Source: CALOBA01 sp942491465
Lineage (GTDB): Bacteria > Pseudomonadota > Gammaproteobacteria > Chromatiales > Chromatiaceae
Reading direction: 5' to 3'
Length of the DNA: 64,000 bases
Assembly (NCBI GenBank): GCA_942491465.1
Contig: CALOBA010000002.1
Span: 1 to 64,000, forward strand
Below the pieces are notes generated by a model, which was not told where the DNA came from, did not search any database, and saw only the letters and a program-made list of their open reading frames with translations. Made by a program: the position numbers and the translations under genes. Below are positions 53,922 to 63,406 of the stretch, in pieces. Numbering within the stretch: position 1 is the first letter of the stretch; every line of letters starts with the position of its first letter.

Positions 53922-54368
53922 ATGAAAATGAGCACATACGAAACCGACATCATTGCCTGGGCTAACCAGCAAGCCCAACTCCTGCGCGAAGGACGCTTCG
54001 AGCAGTTGGATATTACACATCTCGTTGAGGAAATCGAGGACGTGGGAAAGAGCGAACAACGTGAGCTGGCCAGCCGCTTGGCGGTTTTGCTGGCACATCT
54101 GCTCAAATGGGCCTATCAGCCAGAGCTACGCGGTAGCAGTTGGCAACTCACGATACGCGCCCAGCGCCATGCCATCCAGTTGCGTCTGAGGCGCACACCA
54201 AGTCTAAAAGCCGTGCTGCGCGACAGCGACTGGTGGGAAGAGATCTGGGCGGATGCCCTCAGCGCCGCCACGGCCGAGACTGGCCTGGATTGCTTTCCGG
54301 AGACCTGCCCGTGGCTGCAAGCCGACATCTTCGATCCGGAGTGGTTGCCCGCGCCGCCGCTCCGCTGA
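53922..54368 (+). CDS. DUF29 family protein (2)
   Basis: The 148-residue DUF29 paralogue (ATG 53922, AGAGGT 7 bp upstream) shows LLREGRFEQLDITHLVEEIE, DVGKSEQRELASRLAVLLAH, LLKWAYQPELRGSSW and the C-terminal FPETCPWLQADIFDPEWLP typical of the family. It has the complete C-terminus that copy 1 lost or altered. It probably shares the transcript of the UGM-like gene. Function unknown. Confidence 0.87.
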   Translation: MKMSTYETDIIAWANQQAQLLREGRFEQLDITHLVEEIEDVGKSEQRELASRLAVLLAHLLKWAYQPELRGSSWQLTIRAQRHAIQLRLRRTPSLKAVLRDSDWWEEIWADALSAATAETGLDCFPETCPWLQADIFDPEWLPAPPLR

Positions 54369-54432
54369 TCGGCACGTCTTGCCGTTGTTGAGGTGCACCC
54401 GCTCGACGGTCGGCCGTCGCAAGCGACAACCA

Positions 54433-55431
54433 TCACGGCGGCGGCCAGCGCATGCCCAAGCGCCCTTTCAGTCCATCGACAATTCCGAGTGCAAAGGCGC
54501 GCGACTGCCCAAGTCGATCCGGCTGCACAATCAGTGTCACCAGCCAGCGCAGCAGCGTGCCGGGTATTGCCTCGGTCCAAAGCCGCAGCCCGTAATGTCG
54601 CTTGGCGACCACGAGCCGATTGCGTGTGTCGTAATATCGTCGCCAAGGCGCCAGCGCGACCACGCAGAAGCGCCGACGCCCGACCGTAAAACACCGCCGC
54701 TCGATGCGCGGATGCCGCACCACCGCCGCAGGCACCAGACGCACCCCGCCGGCCTGTGCCCAGGCACGCGCGCATATCTCACCATCCTCAAAGCTGACGA
54801 AAAACGCCTTGTCCGGCAGACCAATCCGCTCGATCAGACGGCGATGGAACAGCATCCCGATGAACGGAGCGTTCATCACCGGCACCACCTGCCCCGCCAG
54901 CTCATCGACCCGCATCAGCATCCTGCCCCGGTCCTCCCCCGACACCGGCGCCGCGGGCCACACCAGTTCGCGCTCATCGCCCGAGTCCACCAGCGCCGCC
55001 GCCGCATGAATCGCCATCGGTTCCGGTGCTACCGCCATCAACCGCTCCAAGGCATCAGGTGCGGGACAGCCATCGTCGTCCATTACCCAAATCCAGTCGC
55101 ATCCGTCCGCCAAAGCGCGCGCGATCCCTGCGTAAAACCCTCCCGCTCCGCCGGTATTCTCTTCGAGACGCAGATAATCAATCGAGGCATCCGTGGACAA
55201 TGCCCCGGCAACGAACAACGCGCGCGTCTCGTCCTCCGAGGCATTGTCAACGACGATCAACCGCTGCAGCGGACGGCTTTGCCTCAGCAGGGCATCCACG
55301 CAACGCTGCAGCAGTGCAGAGCGATTCCGGGTAACGACAACCGCGCCAACCTTCGCGGTACAGCCCGCGCCAACCGACGCCACTAAACCGCTATTGTTCC
55401 TCCGCAGGCAGTCAGGTTCGTCATTCACCAT
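54433..55431 (-). CDS. GT2 glycosyltransferase, galactofuranosyl/rhamnosyl-like
   Basis: The 332-residue GT2 enzyme shows KVGAVVVTRNRSALLQRCVD, LIVVDNASEDETRALF, LRLEENTGGAGGFYAGIARA, and DWIWVMDDDGCP as the DxD region. The NTGGAGGF element is typical of galactofuranosyl-/rhamnosyltransferase groups (GlfT-like, from memory). The UGM-like gene 500 bp away would fit a galactofuranose route. Convergent with the DUF29 gene. Confidence 0.88.
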   Translation of the reverse strand: MVNDEPDCLRRNNSGLVASVGAGCTAKVGAVVVTRNRSALLQRCVDALLRQSRPLQRLIVVDNASEDETRALFVAGALSTDASIDYLRLEENTGGAGGFYAGIARALADGCDWIWVMDDDGCPAPDALERLMAVAPEPMAIHAAAALVDSGDERELVWPAAPVSGEDRGRMLMRVDELAGQVVPVMNAPFIGMLFHRRLIERIGLPDKAFFVSFEDGEICARAWAQAGGVRLVPAAVVRHPRIERRCFTVGRRRFCVVALAPWRRYYDTRNRLVVAKRHYGLRLWTEAIPGTLLRWLVTLIVQPDRLGQSRAFALGIVDGLKGRLGMRWPPP

Positions 55432-55582
55432 ACTTTCACTCCCCCCGACGTCACTCTCTCACAGCCCGGTTCTCCAACATGCCCCTCCTGCACGCGCCCT
55501 CGCCGCAAGCGAGTAAGCTCATGGGTTCGCAGTCATTGGAATACCGAACTGCTGATCGCCCGATGCCGACAAAACCCGACGT

Positions 55583-56494
55583 TTAACAATCATCTTCTCT
55601 TCTACGTGCAACGCTAACTGCAATCTGAATTCTCGACTCGAAAAGATAAAGCTCGACAGCAAAAACCAAGGCGTGATAGATAGTTATCGCCTGCTGGAAC
55701 AAAAACGCACCGACCAGTGATAGCAGAGACGAGCGCCCCACTTCTTCGTTCCGAACTCGCCTCGAACTAATCGCACTTGCAACTGCTCTCTCCTGCAAAT
55801 ACGCTACCTTCATCCGGTGTTTCGTAACCGAATGAAAGACATAGGCGCGCGGCTCATACATCACGACACGGCCCGACCCCATCACTCTCTGCAGGAGTTC
55901 CCGTTCCTCGTGTCCGATCAGGCTCCGCCCCCTTCGCCCGAGGTCAGATCGAAACAAACCAAACTCATCGAATACCGATTTCTTAAAGGCAATGTTGCAC
56001 CCGATCGGAATGTCAGGGTACTCCAACGCCCGAGCCGCCGGACCATAAGATACGAGACTTAGCATCCTCCAGTAGCGGGGGCCTAGCCATCTCGGTGGAG
56101 TCTCCGCCCACAACCCATGCGCAGGGCCACCTACGACATCACATCCGGATTTGTCAAAGCAGTCCAGTATCGTTTCCAACAAATGAGCAGAGGCGACCGC
56201 ATCATCGTCAATAAAAAAAATATAGCGACCTTTGGAAATCGCAATTGCGCGATTCCTTGCCTTTGACAAACCCAACTCCGCCTCCACCTCCCAACGGAAT
56301 CCGTACCTGTCGCAAAGCTTCCTCAATCTTTCCGCACTATCCGCCTCTGACCCGTTATCGACCACCACGACTTCATAGCGCTCGCGTCCCAGGCTCTGGC
56401 AGGCCAAGCTGTTCATCGTCTCCTCAACCAGCGCACTCGGATTCCAAGTACAGATCGCCACGGTAAGCTCGCGAAAATCAGAACAGTGACTCAT
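55583..56494 (-). CDS. GT2 glycosyltransferase
   Basis: The 303-residue product shows LTVAICTWNPSALVEETMNS, YEVVVVDNGSEADSAERL, GLSKARNRAIAISKGRYIFF and IDDDAVASAHLL (DxD), then YPDIPIGCNIAFKKSVFDEF and the C-terminal GHEERELLQRVMGSG. A GT-A inverting glycosyltransferase of unknown specificity. It starts inside the 3' end of the DUF115 gene (17-bp overlap), so the two are on one transcript. Base composition is lower in GC than upstream genes. Confidence 0.88.
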   Translation of the reverse strand: MSHCSDFRELTVAICTWNPSALVEETMNSLACQSLGRERYEVVVVDNGSEADSAERLRKLCDRYGFRWEVEAELGLSKARNRAIAISKGRYIFFIDDDAVASAHLLETILDCFDKSGCDVVGGPAHGLWAETPPRWLGPRYWRMLSLVSYGPAARALEYPDIPIGCNIAFKKSVFDEFGLFRSDLGRRGRSLIGHEERELLQRVMGSGRVVMYEPRAYVFHSVTKHRMKVAYLQERAVASAISSRRVRNEEVGRSSLLSLVGAFLFQQAITIYHALVFAVELYLFESRIQIAVSVARRREDDC

Positions 56495-57314
56495 AATCTA
56501 CCCGTGGAAACACTTCAAGTTTGCCGCCTATGGTTGCATTCTTCACTGCCCGCCCATCCGCTTCAAACACATCCTTCGCTTTCGCGTATGCAACCCCCAT
56601 GCGCCCAACCATAGGATCGTGCCAGCGGTAGCCTGATCCAAAATAATCCGGATGAAAATGATTTGGGTCCTCGCCATTCGAAGTCCACACAGCCCCTTGA
56701 GTTTCCACATGATCTGGCTTTGCGTAGTTGTGATCCATACCTACGAGGTATACTTCGTCAAAGCCCATGTAAAAAGCAAGCTGCATACAGACGTACGTCA
56801 CGGTTCCACCGATCCAGACCAACCTTGCTGCATTAGTTGAAAATCGCGGAAAACCCGCCTTGGGATTAAACTCATAGATTGCACGCAGGTAGTGGTGATT
56901 ATCCCGATGGAACTCGGGATATCGGAAGTGTGTGGGAAAAAAACAGGTGGATCGACGCACCTTTTCTTTAATATCTCTCCAGCGATCCTCAAAGACCAAA
57001 AAATCTTCGACAACATAGTACGTGGGCTCAAACCCGAGCCAATCATAAATAAGAAAAATACCGTTTACGCCAAAGGTAACTTCGTGCTGCAAAAATGCTG
57101 GATTTATCTTTTTCAGCGACGGCCCGCCCCCGATGATAAAGCACCGCTCCCCTTTGTGGCGGTTCTTGAAACCAGCGACGTCTGACAAATCAAAGTGAAC
57201 ATTTTCAAACACATAATAGAACATTCGCGAGAAGCCCACGTATCGCAACGCCTTAAAAGCTATACGTTCGACCGGGCTAAGAACATCTAGATAATGAGGT
57301 TGGAGTTGATTCAT
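56478..57314 (-). CDS. DUF115 family protein (MptE-like fold)
   Basis: The 278-residue DUF115 protein has a nucleotide-binding GERCFIIGGGPSLKKINPAF block near residue 55, GVNGIFLIYDWLGFEPTYYV, MGFDEVYLVGMDHNYAKPDH and WHDPMVGRMGVAYAKAKDVF. The family includes archaeal 6-hydroxymethylpterin diphosphokinase, but bacterial members in glycan clusters are often sugar- or phosphosugar-modifying enzymes. Here it lies within a glycosyltransferase run, so a glycan role is inferred. GC is clearly lower than in the rest of the window. Confidence 0.85.
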   Translation of the reverse strand: MNQLQPHYLDVLSPVERIAFKALRYVGFSRMFYYVFENVHFDLSDVAGFKNRHKGERCFIIGGGPSLKKINPAFLQHEVTFGVNGIFLIYDWLGFEPTYYVVEDFLVFEDRWRDIKEKVRRSTCFFPTHFRYPEFHRDNHHYLRAIYEFNPKAGFPRFSTNAARLVWIGGTVTYVCMQLAFYMGFDEVYLVGMDHNYAKPDHVETQGAVWTSNGEDPNHFHPDYFGSGYRWHDPMVGRMGVAYAKAKDVFEADGRAVKNATIGGKLEVFPRVDYESLF

Positions 57315-57324
57315 TTCAGACAGA

Positions 57325-58038
57325 CTACTTTCTCCCCAAGTACTTCCTTATACCCGCCAAACCTTTTTCTCGCAGATAAAGCCATCCCAACGGCAAAAAG
57401 AGCGTATGCGCATAAAAAGACACTGGCCAGTATCCCACGCCGCGCATATATCTTACAATTGCAGCGCTTGTGTCTTTGAACTCTGGATCATTCCAGCCAT
57501 GAAGCTCCAGAAGGAAAATAGTTCTGCGAGCACGCAGGATCCGACTACTACCGAGAAGCATTCGAAGTTCCGCTCCTTCAATATCTGCCTTGATAAAATC
57601 TGGTGGATCATTTGGAAACAAGCCATCCAATGTTAACGCTCGAACCTGGATTTGCTCGTACTCCACGTCCGCTGCCAACATATGAGGAAACAGACCACCG
57701 CTTACATTCGAATTCGTCGTGTGGAATGTTACTGAACCATCTACGGAACCAACGGCCGCACCGATTGCCTCTATCCTTGCTCTACTGTCTCTTCCCCATT
57801 CTTTCACATTCCGTCGCAACTCTTCAAAGCGAACAGGGTCGGCCTCTATCGCTACGATCCGTCCTCCACGCATTACGGTGCTAGCCGCCTTTGTATATTG
57901 CCCCAACGACGCCCCGACATCGACAAAAAGAGTAGCTTCTCTTATGAGCCTCGGAAGCTGATGAAGCAACTCCTTCTCGTGACAGTCCTCCGAAAAATAA
58001 GCCCGGTTCAGCACCTCATAAATATTCTCTTTTAGCAT
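57325..58038 (-). CDS. FkbM family methyltransferase
   Basis: The 237-residue SAM-dependent methyltransferase of the FkbM family has motif I at ATLFVDVGASLGQYTKAAST, then IVAIEADPVRFEELRRNV, the Asp of DFIKADIEGAELRMLLGSS, and FLLELHGWNDPEFKD. FkbM proteins in polysaccharide clusters O-methylate sugars; that is the likely role. The stop lies 10 bp from the DUF115 start. Same lower-GC block. Confidence 0.9.
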   Translation of the reverse strand: MLKENIYEVLNRAYFSEDCHEKELLHQLPRLIREATLFVDVGASLGQYTKAASTVMRGGRIVAIEADPVRFEELRRNVKEWGRDSRARIEAIGAAVGSVDGSVTFHTTNSNVSGGLFPHMLAADVEYEQIQVRALTLDGLFPNDPPDFIKADIEGAELRMLLGSSRILRARRTIFLLELHGWNDPEFKDTSAAIVRYMRGVGYWPVSFYAHTLFLPLGWLYLREKGLAGIRKYLGRK

Positions 58039-58057
58039 GTGCGTAGCCTCTTCCAGG

Positions 58058-59197
58058 TCAAGTCATCTCGTCAGTGAATCGAAAGCGATAGTAGCTCGCT
58101 AGCCGATCGACGTTCGTCGCTAGACTCGTCGAACGAAATTCCGGGAAGTCCGTCGACAACTTCCTGTCCGAGACCAATCGATCTGCCGCGAAAAAGGCCC
58201 GCCCGAAGAGCGCAGCAGACGGCGTGCTCGCAAGCGCAGTACCAGACGCGCCCATCGAGTCTTCACGCCCTAACAATATTCGTTTGATGCGTTCGACGAT
58301 CTGGCCGGGCAGTCGACTGGCGACGCGCACCGCCATACGATCGAACGATGGCTCCTTACGAACAACGTGCATCAGTTCGCGAAAATTCTTCAGATAAAAC
58401 TGAAACGCAGACTCCCGACCGCCATTTCCTCCCGCTGGATTACCTTCCATCTTGACGAGACGCCCGACATCGACGATGTCGCGAAAGACGGTAACGAAGT
58501 CTTTCCAGGTCATGACGTCCGGCCCGGGGAGATTATACACACCCGCGCGGAACCGGATCGCATTCTCGTGTATAAGCCGGGAGACATCCTCGCCATGGAT
58601 TGGTTGAATCTTGCCATCAAGAGAAAAGAAGCCGACATCACCGTTTTGAAAAGCGGCCAAGATGCGATCCGTCCAGACTCCGCAATACGCTCCATATACG
58701 ACGGTCGGACGCAGGTGAAGCTGCCACTCCGCGGCAGCCGGCAATTGAAGTAGCGCAGTCTCCGCGTAGACCTTTTCATTTGCGTAGCGATCATCTTTCG
58801 GTGGAGCCAGAGGCGAGGCTTCATCAAAATAAACGCTTTCCGCGAAAGGTTCGTACACCGACATCGAGCTGAGATGAATCAACCGCAGCGAGGGATTCAG
58901 CCGCTTTGCCGACCCAATAAAGCGAACAAAGCGGCGAATCTGCTCTTTACCACTGATTCTGTCCCTAGCCTCGAATGGATGTGCGAAGTTCACAACCAAG
59001 TTAACGTCCGACTCCAAGCGAATAGATTCTGGATCACCCGACCGGTAGAGACGGATATCAATACCGTGCCGTGCGACATTTGTCAGGCTCTTCGGATTGC
59101 TGGAGAAAACAATCGGGGTCAGTTTCGCCTCAGCTAATGCGAGCCGAATAAAGTCGTAGCCCAGGAATCCCGTTCCACCAAAGATAGCGACTTTCAT
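58058..59197 (-). CDS. NAD-dependent epimerase/dehydratase family protein
   Basis: The 379-residue short-chain-like (extended SDR) protein has the N-terminal NAD motif AIFGGTGFLGYDFIRLALAE. SSMSVYEPFAESVYFDEASP contains the serine region of the active site, YANEKVYAETALLQL the Tyr-x3-Lys pair, and RPTVVYGAYCGVWTDRILAA follows. It probably modifies a nucleotide sugar. The start overlaps the stop of the Gfo/Idh gene (TGATG). Confidence 0.88.
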   Translation of the reverse strand: MKVAIFGGTGFLGYDFIRLALAEAKLTPIVFSSNPKSLTNVARHGIDIRLYRSGDPESIRLESDVNLVVNFAHPFEARDRISGKEQIRRFVRFIGSAKRLNPSLRLIHLSSMSVYEPFAESVYFDEASPLAPPKDDRYANEKVYAETALLQLPAAAEWQLHLRPTVVYGAYCGVWTDRILAAFQNGDVGFFSLDGKIQPIHGEDVSRLIHENAIRFRAGVYNLPGPDVMTWKDFVTVFRDIVDVGRLVKMEGNPAGGNGGRESAFQFYLKNFRELMHVVRKEPSFDRMAVRVASRLPGQIVERIKRILLGREDSMGASGTALASTPSAALFGRAFFAADRLVSDRKLSTDFPEFRSTSLATNVDRLASYYRFRFTDEMT

Positions 59198-60192
59198 CAG
59201 AACCCCACCTTCATCGGAGCCGCAAGGGCATAGGCATCGTCGATAATTCTCATTGCCGGTAACGTCTCCGAAACTGAAACGCCCCGGTTATCGCTGGCTA
59301 GAAGAAACCGGGAGTAAAACGAGTCAAACAGGTCCGAGAAAGTCATCGGGTTCACGCGAGCGCCGAACGGCATACATTGAACCTCGCAACCGTCTCCCAG
59401 CGCAAGATCAAGCGTGTTATCCCGGACGTCTGCGGCAATCCGTGCCCGTTCAAACTGGAAGTACGCTTTGTTTGACAAGTTGCGATTACGGCTCAGGGTA
59501 AGCTCCACCGGCAGCCCGTCATCCGTTTCGAGAATAAGTTGACAGTTTGCCTCGATCGCGAAAAAGTCTTCCGCGATTGGCGCATCCATAAACGCGGCCT
59601 TCAGGGTTAAAGAATCAAAGACCTGGAACAGCAAATCCAGGGTATGAGGACCAGTGTCCATTAGCACCCCACCGCCGTTGAGATCGCGAGAGAAGGATCC
59701 AGCGGAAGCAACTCGCCATGAGAATACGCTGCCCTCAAAGATCCGTACCGAATGCAATGGCCCAAAAACACTCAACGTAAGAATTTTTTTTATGAGGCGG
59801 AAGCTGTTTAGCGTCCGCCGAATATGGCAAACGTAAGCCTGAGTATCGCTGCTCTCAAGATTTTCTACCACAGCCTGCGCTTCCTCAAGGCTACGTGCCA
59901 ACGGCTTCTCAATGAGGAGTTTCTCGCAGCGACCAGCGAGTCGCTCAACGTATCCTTTGTGAAACTTGGGTGGTGTCGCAATGACCGCTAGAGACCAAGA
60001 ACGATCTTCTGGTAACTCCGGCGCAACAACAACTCTCCGCTGAGATAACCGCGCCGAAAGCTGCTCTCGGCGTGACCGGTCCGGCTCCACGATCAACACA
60101 TTGGATGCGTTGCAGAGGTTCATGACTCGCGGCAAGTGAAAGTCTACGCCGACCGCGCCTCCGCCGATGATAACTGCTGAACTGGATGGCAT
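59197..60192 (-). CDS. Gfo/Idh/MocA family oxidoreductase
   Basis: The 331-residue dehydrogenase (ATG 60192, GAGAGAGA just upstream) has the NAD motif AVIIGGGAVGVDFHLPRVMN, the family EKPLARSLEEAQAVVENLES, and GGGVLMDTGPHTLDLLFQVF (Asp-x3-His) near residue 170. It acts on sugars or cyclitols; with the adjacent epimerase it may form a two-step nucleotide-sugar oxidation/epimerisation pair. Confidence 0.9.
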   Translation of the reverse strand: MPSSSAVIIGGGAVGVDFHLPRVMNLCNASNVLIVEPDRSRREQLSARLSQRRVVVAPELPEDRSWSLAVIATPPKFHKGYVERLAGRCEKLLIEKPLARSLEEAQAVVENLESSDTQAYVCHIRRTLNSFRLIKKILTLSVFGPLHSVRIFEGSVFSWRVASAGSFSRDLNGGGVLMDTGPHTLDLLFQVFDSLTLKAAFMDAPIAEDFFAIEANCQLILETDDGLPVELTLSRNRNLSNKAYFQFERARIAADVRDNTLDLALGDGCEVQCMPFGARVNPMTFSDLFDSFYSRFLLASDNRGVSVSETLPAMRIIDDAYALAAPMKVGF

Positions 60193-60448
60193 ATTCTCTC
60201 TCTGGTGGGAATCAGCGTCACGAGCTCCTAGACGGGCCAAAGGCGATCCACAGGCTCAGAAGCCCATGTGTCGCTAGTAAGGTGTAGAACGCTCAAGATA
60301 ACGCTCGCGTCGATCTCGAAATGTTGTTTCGCGATCGCAACCTGGTCGGATTACTATACGCTGGGGGTTCCATCCACCGCGTTTAGAACTATGAGTTGGC
60401 AAGGTCCTCAAATATGACTGCAAGTTGTTGAAGCGAAGCACCCAGGGA

Positions 60449-61576
60449 TTAAGCAAAAGCGGCCCTAAGAGAGTACTTTATGGTGCGATAGCGTTGTAGC
60501 CAATCGCACTCCGGAGAAGATATCGCTGAATAAGAAGCGCGAAATGCGAGCACTGCGCGCTTTCGAACTTTAGCGCGATTAAGGAGATAATTGGTTATCT
60601 GTTCATCAACTTGCCGGACCTCGTTATGCTCGGATGGTAAGAGTGACAACTCACGCAATGCGCGAAGAGCGTAGAACAGCATCAAAGAGCTACATTGGCT
60701 GGTTTCTCGAGAGTTGTCGGTCAACGCCTTCAAGGCCCATGTGGTCGACCCGAGGGTGTCACTGTCAAGCCGTCGATCAAGCGCATAACCACGCGCCAAA
60801 ATTCTCAGACCTCCCGCGATAAAGGCCAGAAGCGCATCTTCTTGCTGGTCCAGCACGGCTTCAAGGTTTTTTTGGATTAATTGATGCAGACGGGTATGCA
60901 ATATTTCGTCGTGGTGGAGCTGATTTCGGCGGTTGGCGGACATGCTTTCAGGATGGCGTCGATAATAAACAACACCCCGGCTACAAAACTTAAACGAGTA
61001 GCCGAGTTTGTCCGCCCTCAACCAGTAGTCGTAGTCTTCGCAGGCGCCCAGGGTCTCATCGAATGAGCCGACTTCGTCGACTAAGCTACGGGGACAGAGA
61101 AATGCGTGGGGCGGGGCCAAGTTGCTGAACCAGAGATGAGTATTTAGGTGAAGAGAATAGACAGGCCAACCAACAAAGGGGGTCCAGAGTGAGCGCTGAT
61201 TCTGCTGGCCGGTGAATTATCTGCATCTACATACAAAAATAGTCCCACTATGTGATTCCATGAGGCACTGGATGCGAGCCGCTAGACTGCCGTTCCCGAG
61301 CATGTCATCCGCATCCAGAAACTGGACATAGTCTCCGTCACTGGCAGCGAGGCCGGCATTGCGCGCGGCAGACAGCCCCTGGTTTTCTCGCTGAATATAG
61401 GTGATTTTGCCAGCGTATCGAGCGGCAATCGATTCAGTTTCGTCGACCGATCCATCATCCACCACAATGATCTCGACATCATCATGGGTTTGGTTTAGCG
61501 CACTTTCGATCGCGCCCCGGAGAAATCGGGCGTAGTTGTATGTGGGAATGATGACAGATATGCGCTTTCTGTTCAA
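60449..61576 (-). pseudogene. GT2 glycosyltransferase interrupted by a nonsense codon
   Basis: One continuous reading frame of 375 codons is broken only by a TAA at 61217-61219 (codon 120). Before it stands a complete GT-A start (ISVIIPTYNYARFLRGAIES, EIIVVDDGSVDETESI, GDYVQFLDADDMLGNGSLAA). After it, in the same frame, FTGQQNQRSLWTPFVGWPVY leads to APPHAFLCPRSLVDEVGSFD and GACEDYDYWLRADKLGYSFK. The second half could be translated from ATG 61120 but lacks the nucleotide-binding part. No frame change is needed. A recent inactivation, a base-call error or readthrough are the options. Confidence 0.85.
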
Positions 61577-61725
61577 AAAAATGCCTTGTCGTAAATGCGA
61601 AGGCTCGCCAGAGCGCGGCAGCTTCGAGCGGAATTCTGACCTTCCAGCGAATCTCTGCCGCAGCGGAACGGAAGAGTAAGTGGCTTCGCGTGAAGGGTGC
61701 AGACCCGCCTGTACATTGCTTCTCG

Positions 61726-62466
61726 CTAGTCAAGATCAAAAAGGCGAGAGCCAACGCCGCCATCCAATGCGACGCACGCACCGTGTAAGAACGGAAGCTG
61801 CCGGGACGCTAGAAGGAGCGCCATTTGGGCCACCTCTTCAGGCCGGCCGATCTTGCGCCGGGGGTGACAGGCTTCTAGCCGGTTATAAAGATCGGACTTG
61901 TCTACGAATCCCGCCAACAACATCGGCGTCTCAATTGCCGCGGGTTCGACCGCGTTAACGCGAACTCTAGACCCGAGATCGACGGCCATGGCTCGGCTCA
62001 TACCGCTGAGAGCAGCCTTGGTTGTGGCGTAGGCGACGAAATTTCTCTTGGTTAGGCGGGCGTGAATGCTGCTGACATTAACAACGCAGCCTTGTACCTT
62101 TTCAAGATCGGGTAGCATGGCCTGGGTGAGTAGGAAGGGCGCAAGGAGGTTGACGTCCAACGATCGGCGCCAGTTTTCTCGCGAAAGGTCTTGGACGCCG
62201 CCAAGTATCTGGACCGCCGCGTTGTTTATCAGCGCGTCGAGGCCCTGCCCGGCGAAGGTCTCGCGGATCAAGTTGATCATTGCCTCTGCGTGATCCGCAT
62301 CCGTGACTAGGCGTTCCAGGTCAACCCGCTGATACTCGGCGCAGGGAAGGTTGGCCGGTTGCTCGGTCCGATCCGTGGCGATGACGCGGTAGCCGGCGTC
62401 CGCGAAGGTGTGAACCATTGCCTGACCGATGCCGCCAGCGGCGCCCGTTATGAGAACGGTTGGCAT
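61726..62466 (-). CDS. SDR family oxidoreductase
   Basis: The 246-residue classical short-chain dehydrogenase has the NAD motif VLITGAAGGIGQAMVHTFAD, INNAAVQILGG (NNAG region), catalytic Ser in VVNVSSIHARLTKRNFV and Tyr-x3-Lys in AYATTKAALSGMSRA. It is the third gene of an operon with a 2-hydroxyacid dehydrogenase and an acylneuraminate cytidylyltransferase-like gene; the upstream stop is 1 bp away. It probably processes a keto-sugar acid precursor. Confidence 0.9.
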   Translation of the reverse strand: MPTVLITGAAGGIGQAMVHTFADAGYRVIATDRTEQPANLPCAEYQRVDLERLVTDADHAEAMINLIRETFAGQGLDALINNAAVQILGGVQDLSRENWRRSLDVNLLAPFLLTQAMLPDLEKVQGCVVNVSSIHARLTKRNFVAYATTKAALSGMSRAMAVDLGSRVRVNAVEPAAIETPMLLAGFVDKSDLYNRLEACHPRRKIGRPEEVAQMALLLASRQLPFLHGACVALDGGVGSRLFDLD

Positions 62467-62467
62467 C

Positions 62468-63406
62468 TTAGCTCAGGAACGACGCCAGCTTGGCGATTGC
62501 AATCTCGCTGGTTCGGCGAACCGCGTCGCGAGTGTTCGATGCATTGTGGGATCCGAAAATGCAGCGGGGGTGCGCGCGCAGCGGAGAGGACATCGGTAAA
62601 GGCTCTATCTCGAAGACATCAAGCGCCGCCGAATGCACCTGTCCCGACGCCAGAGCCGTCTCCAGCGCGGCCTCGTCGATGACCGGGCCGCGGCCAACAT
62701 TGACCACCCGTACGCTCGGTTTCGCTCGGGCCAAGGTCTCGGCATTGAGCAAATGTCGGCTGGACTCGGTTAAGGCGCAGGTGAGCACGATGAAATCCGC
62801 CTCCTCAACTCGCTCGGGCCAGATGGCCCGCTGGACGATGCCCAGCTCGGGTATTGTCGGTGCGAAGGGATCGTAGGCGATGACGTGAAGTTCGGCCGCG
62901 AGCAGTCGCTTCGCCGTACTACGCCCAATGTCGCCGAAACCGACGAGGGCCACGGTCTTGCCCGCGAGGGAAATGCCGCTGGGCTTTGGCCAGTCCCCGG
63001 CACGCACCGCGCGATCGATGGCGACCGTCTCGCGGGCAAGGGCGATGACGTAGCCCATGGCGACATCGGCCACCTCGGCACCGAACATGTCGGGGGTGTT
63101 GGAGATCGGGATGCCTAGATCACGACAGGCAGCAAAGTCGATGTTATCGGTCCCGATGCCCCACTTGATCGCGGCTCGTAGTCGCCCGGCCTTGCCAGCC
63201 GCAAACACCAAACGGGTGGCCGGATCATCGCCCATGATCCAGCCATCGTGTTGCGGCAGGAGCTCGATCAACTCCGGCTGAGATAGCGTCTGCAAGACGG
63301 TCGGCGCGGTAACCTCCATGCCGTGTCGATCAAACAGCGGACGGAAGTCATCGATCATCCCGAGCATCGGGGGGCAGGTGACCAGAACCTTGTGTGGGGA
63401 GATCAT
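62468..63406 (-). CDS. D-2-hydroxyacid dehydrogenase family protein
   Basis: The 312-residue D-isomer-specific dehydrogenase shows AIKWGIGTDNIDFAACRDLG, the NAD motif TVALVGFGDIGRSTAKRLLA, catalytic Arg in NVGRGPVIDEAAL, and the Glu/His pair (FEIEPLPMSSPL, IFGSHNASNT). ATG 63406 overlaps the stop of the cytidylyltransferase-like gene (ATGA). In sialic-acid-like clusters such enzymes make 2-keto acids from sugar precursors; the exact substrate is open. Confidence 0.9.
   Translation of the reverse strand: MISPHKVLVTCPPMLGMIDDFRPLFDRHGMEVTAPTVLQTLSQPELIELLPQHDGWIMGDDPATRLVFAAGKAGRLRAAIKWGIGTDNIDFAACRDLGIPISNTPDMFGAEVADVAMGYVIALARETVAIDRAVRAGDWPKPSGISLAGKTVALVGFGDIGRSTAKRLLAAELHVIAYDPFAPTIPELGIVQRAIWPERVEEADFIVLTCALTESSRHLLNAETLARAKPSVRVVNVGRGPVIDEAALETALASGQVHSAALDVFEIEPLPMSSPLRAHPRCIFGSHNASNTRDAVRRTSEIAIAKLASFLS

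Noticed and set aside
61482..61781. 99-codon minus-strand ORF between the SDR and the broken GT2
   Set aside because: It overlaps the SDR 3' end and the GT2 5' end in another frame; no conserved sequence.
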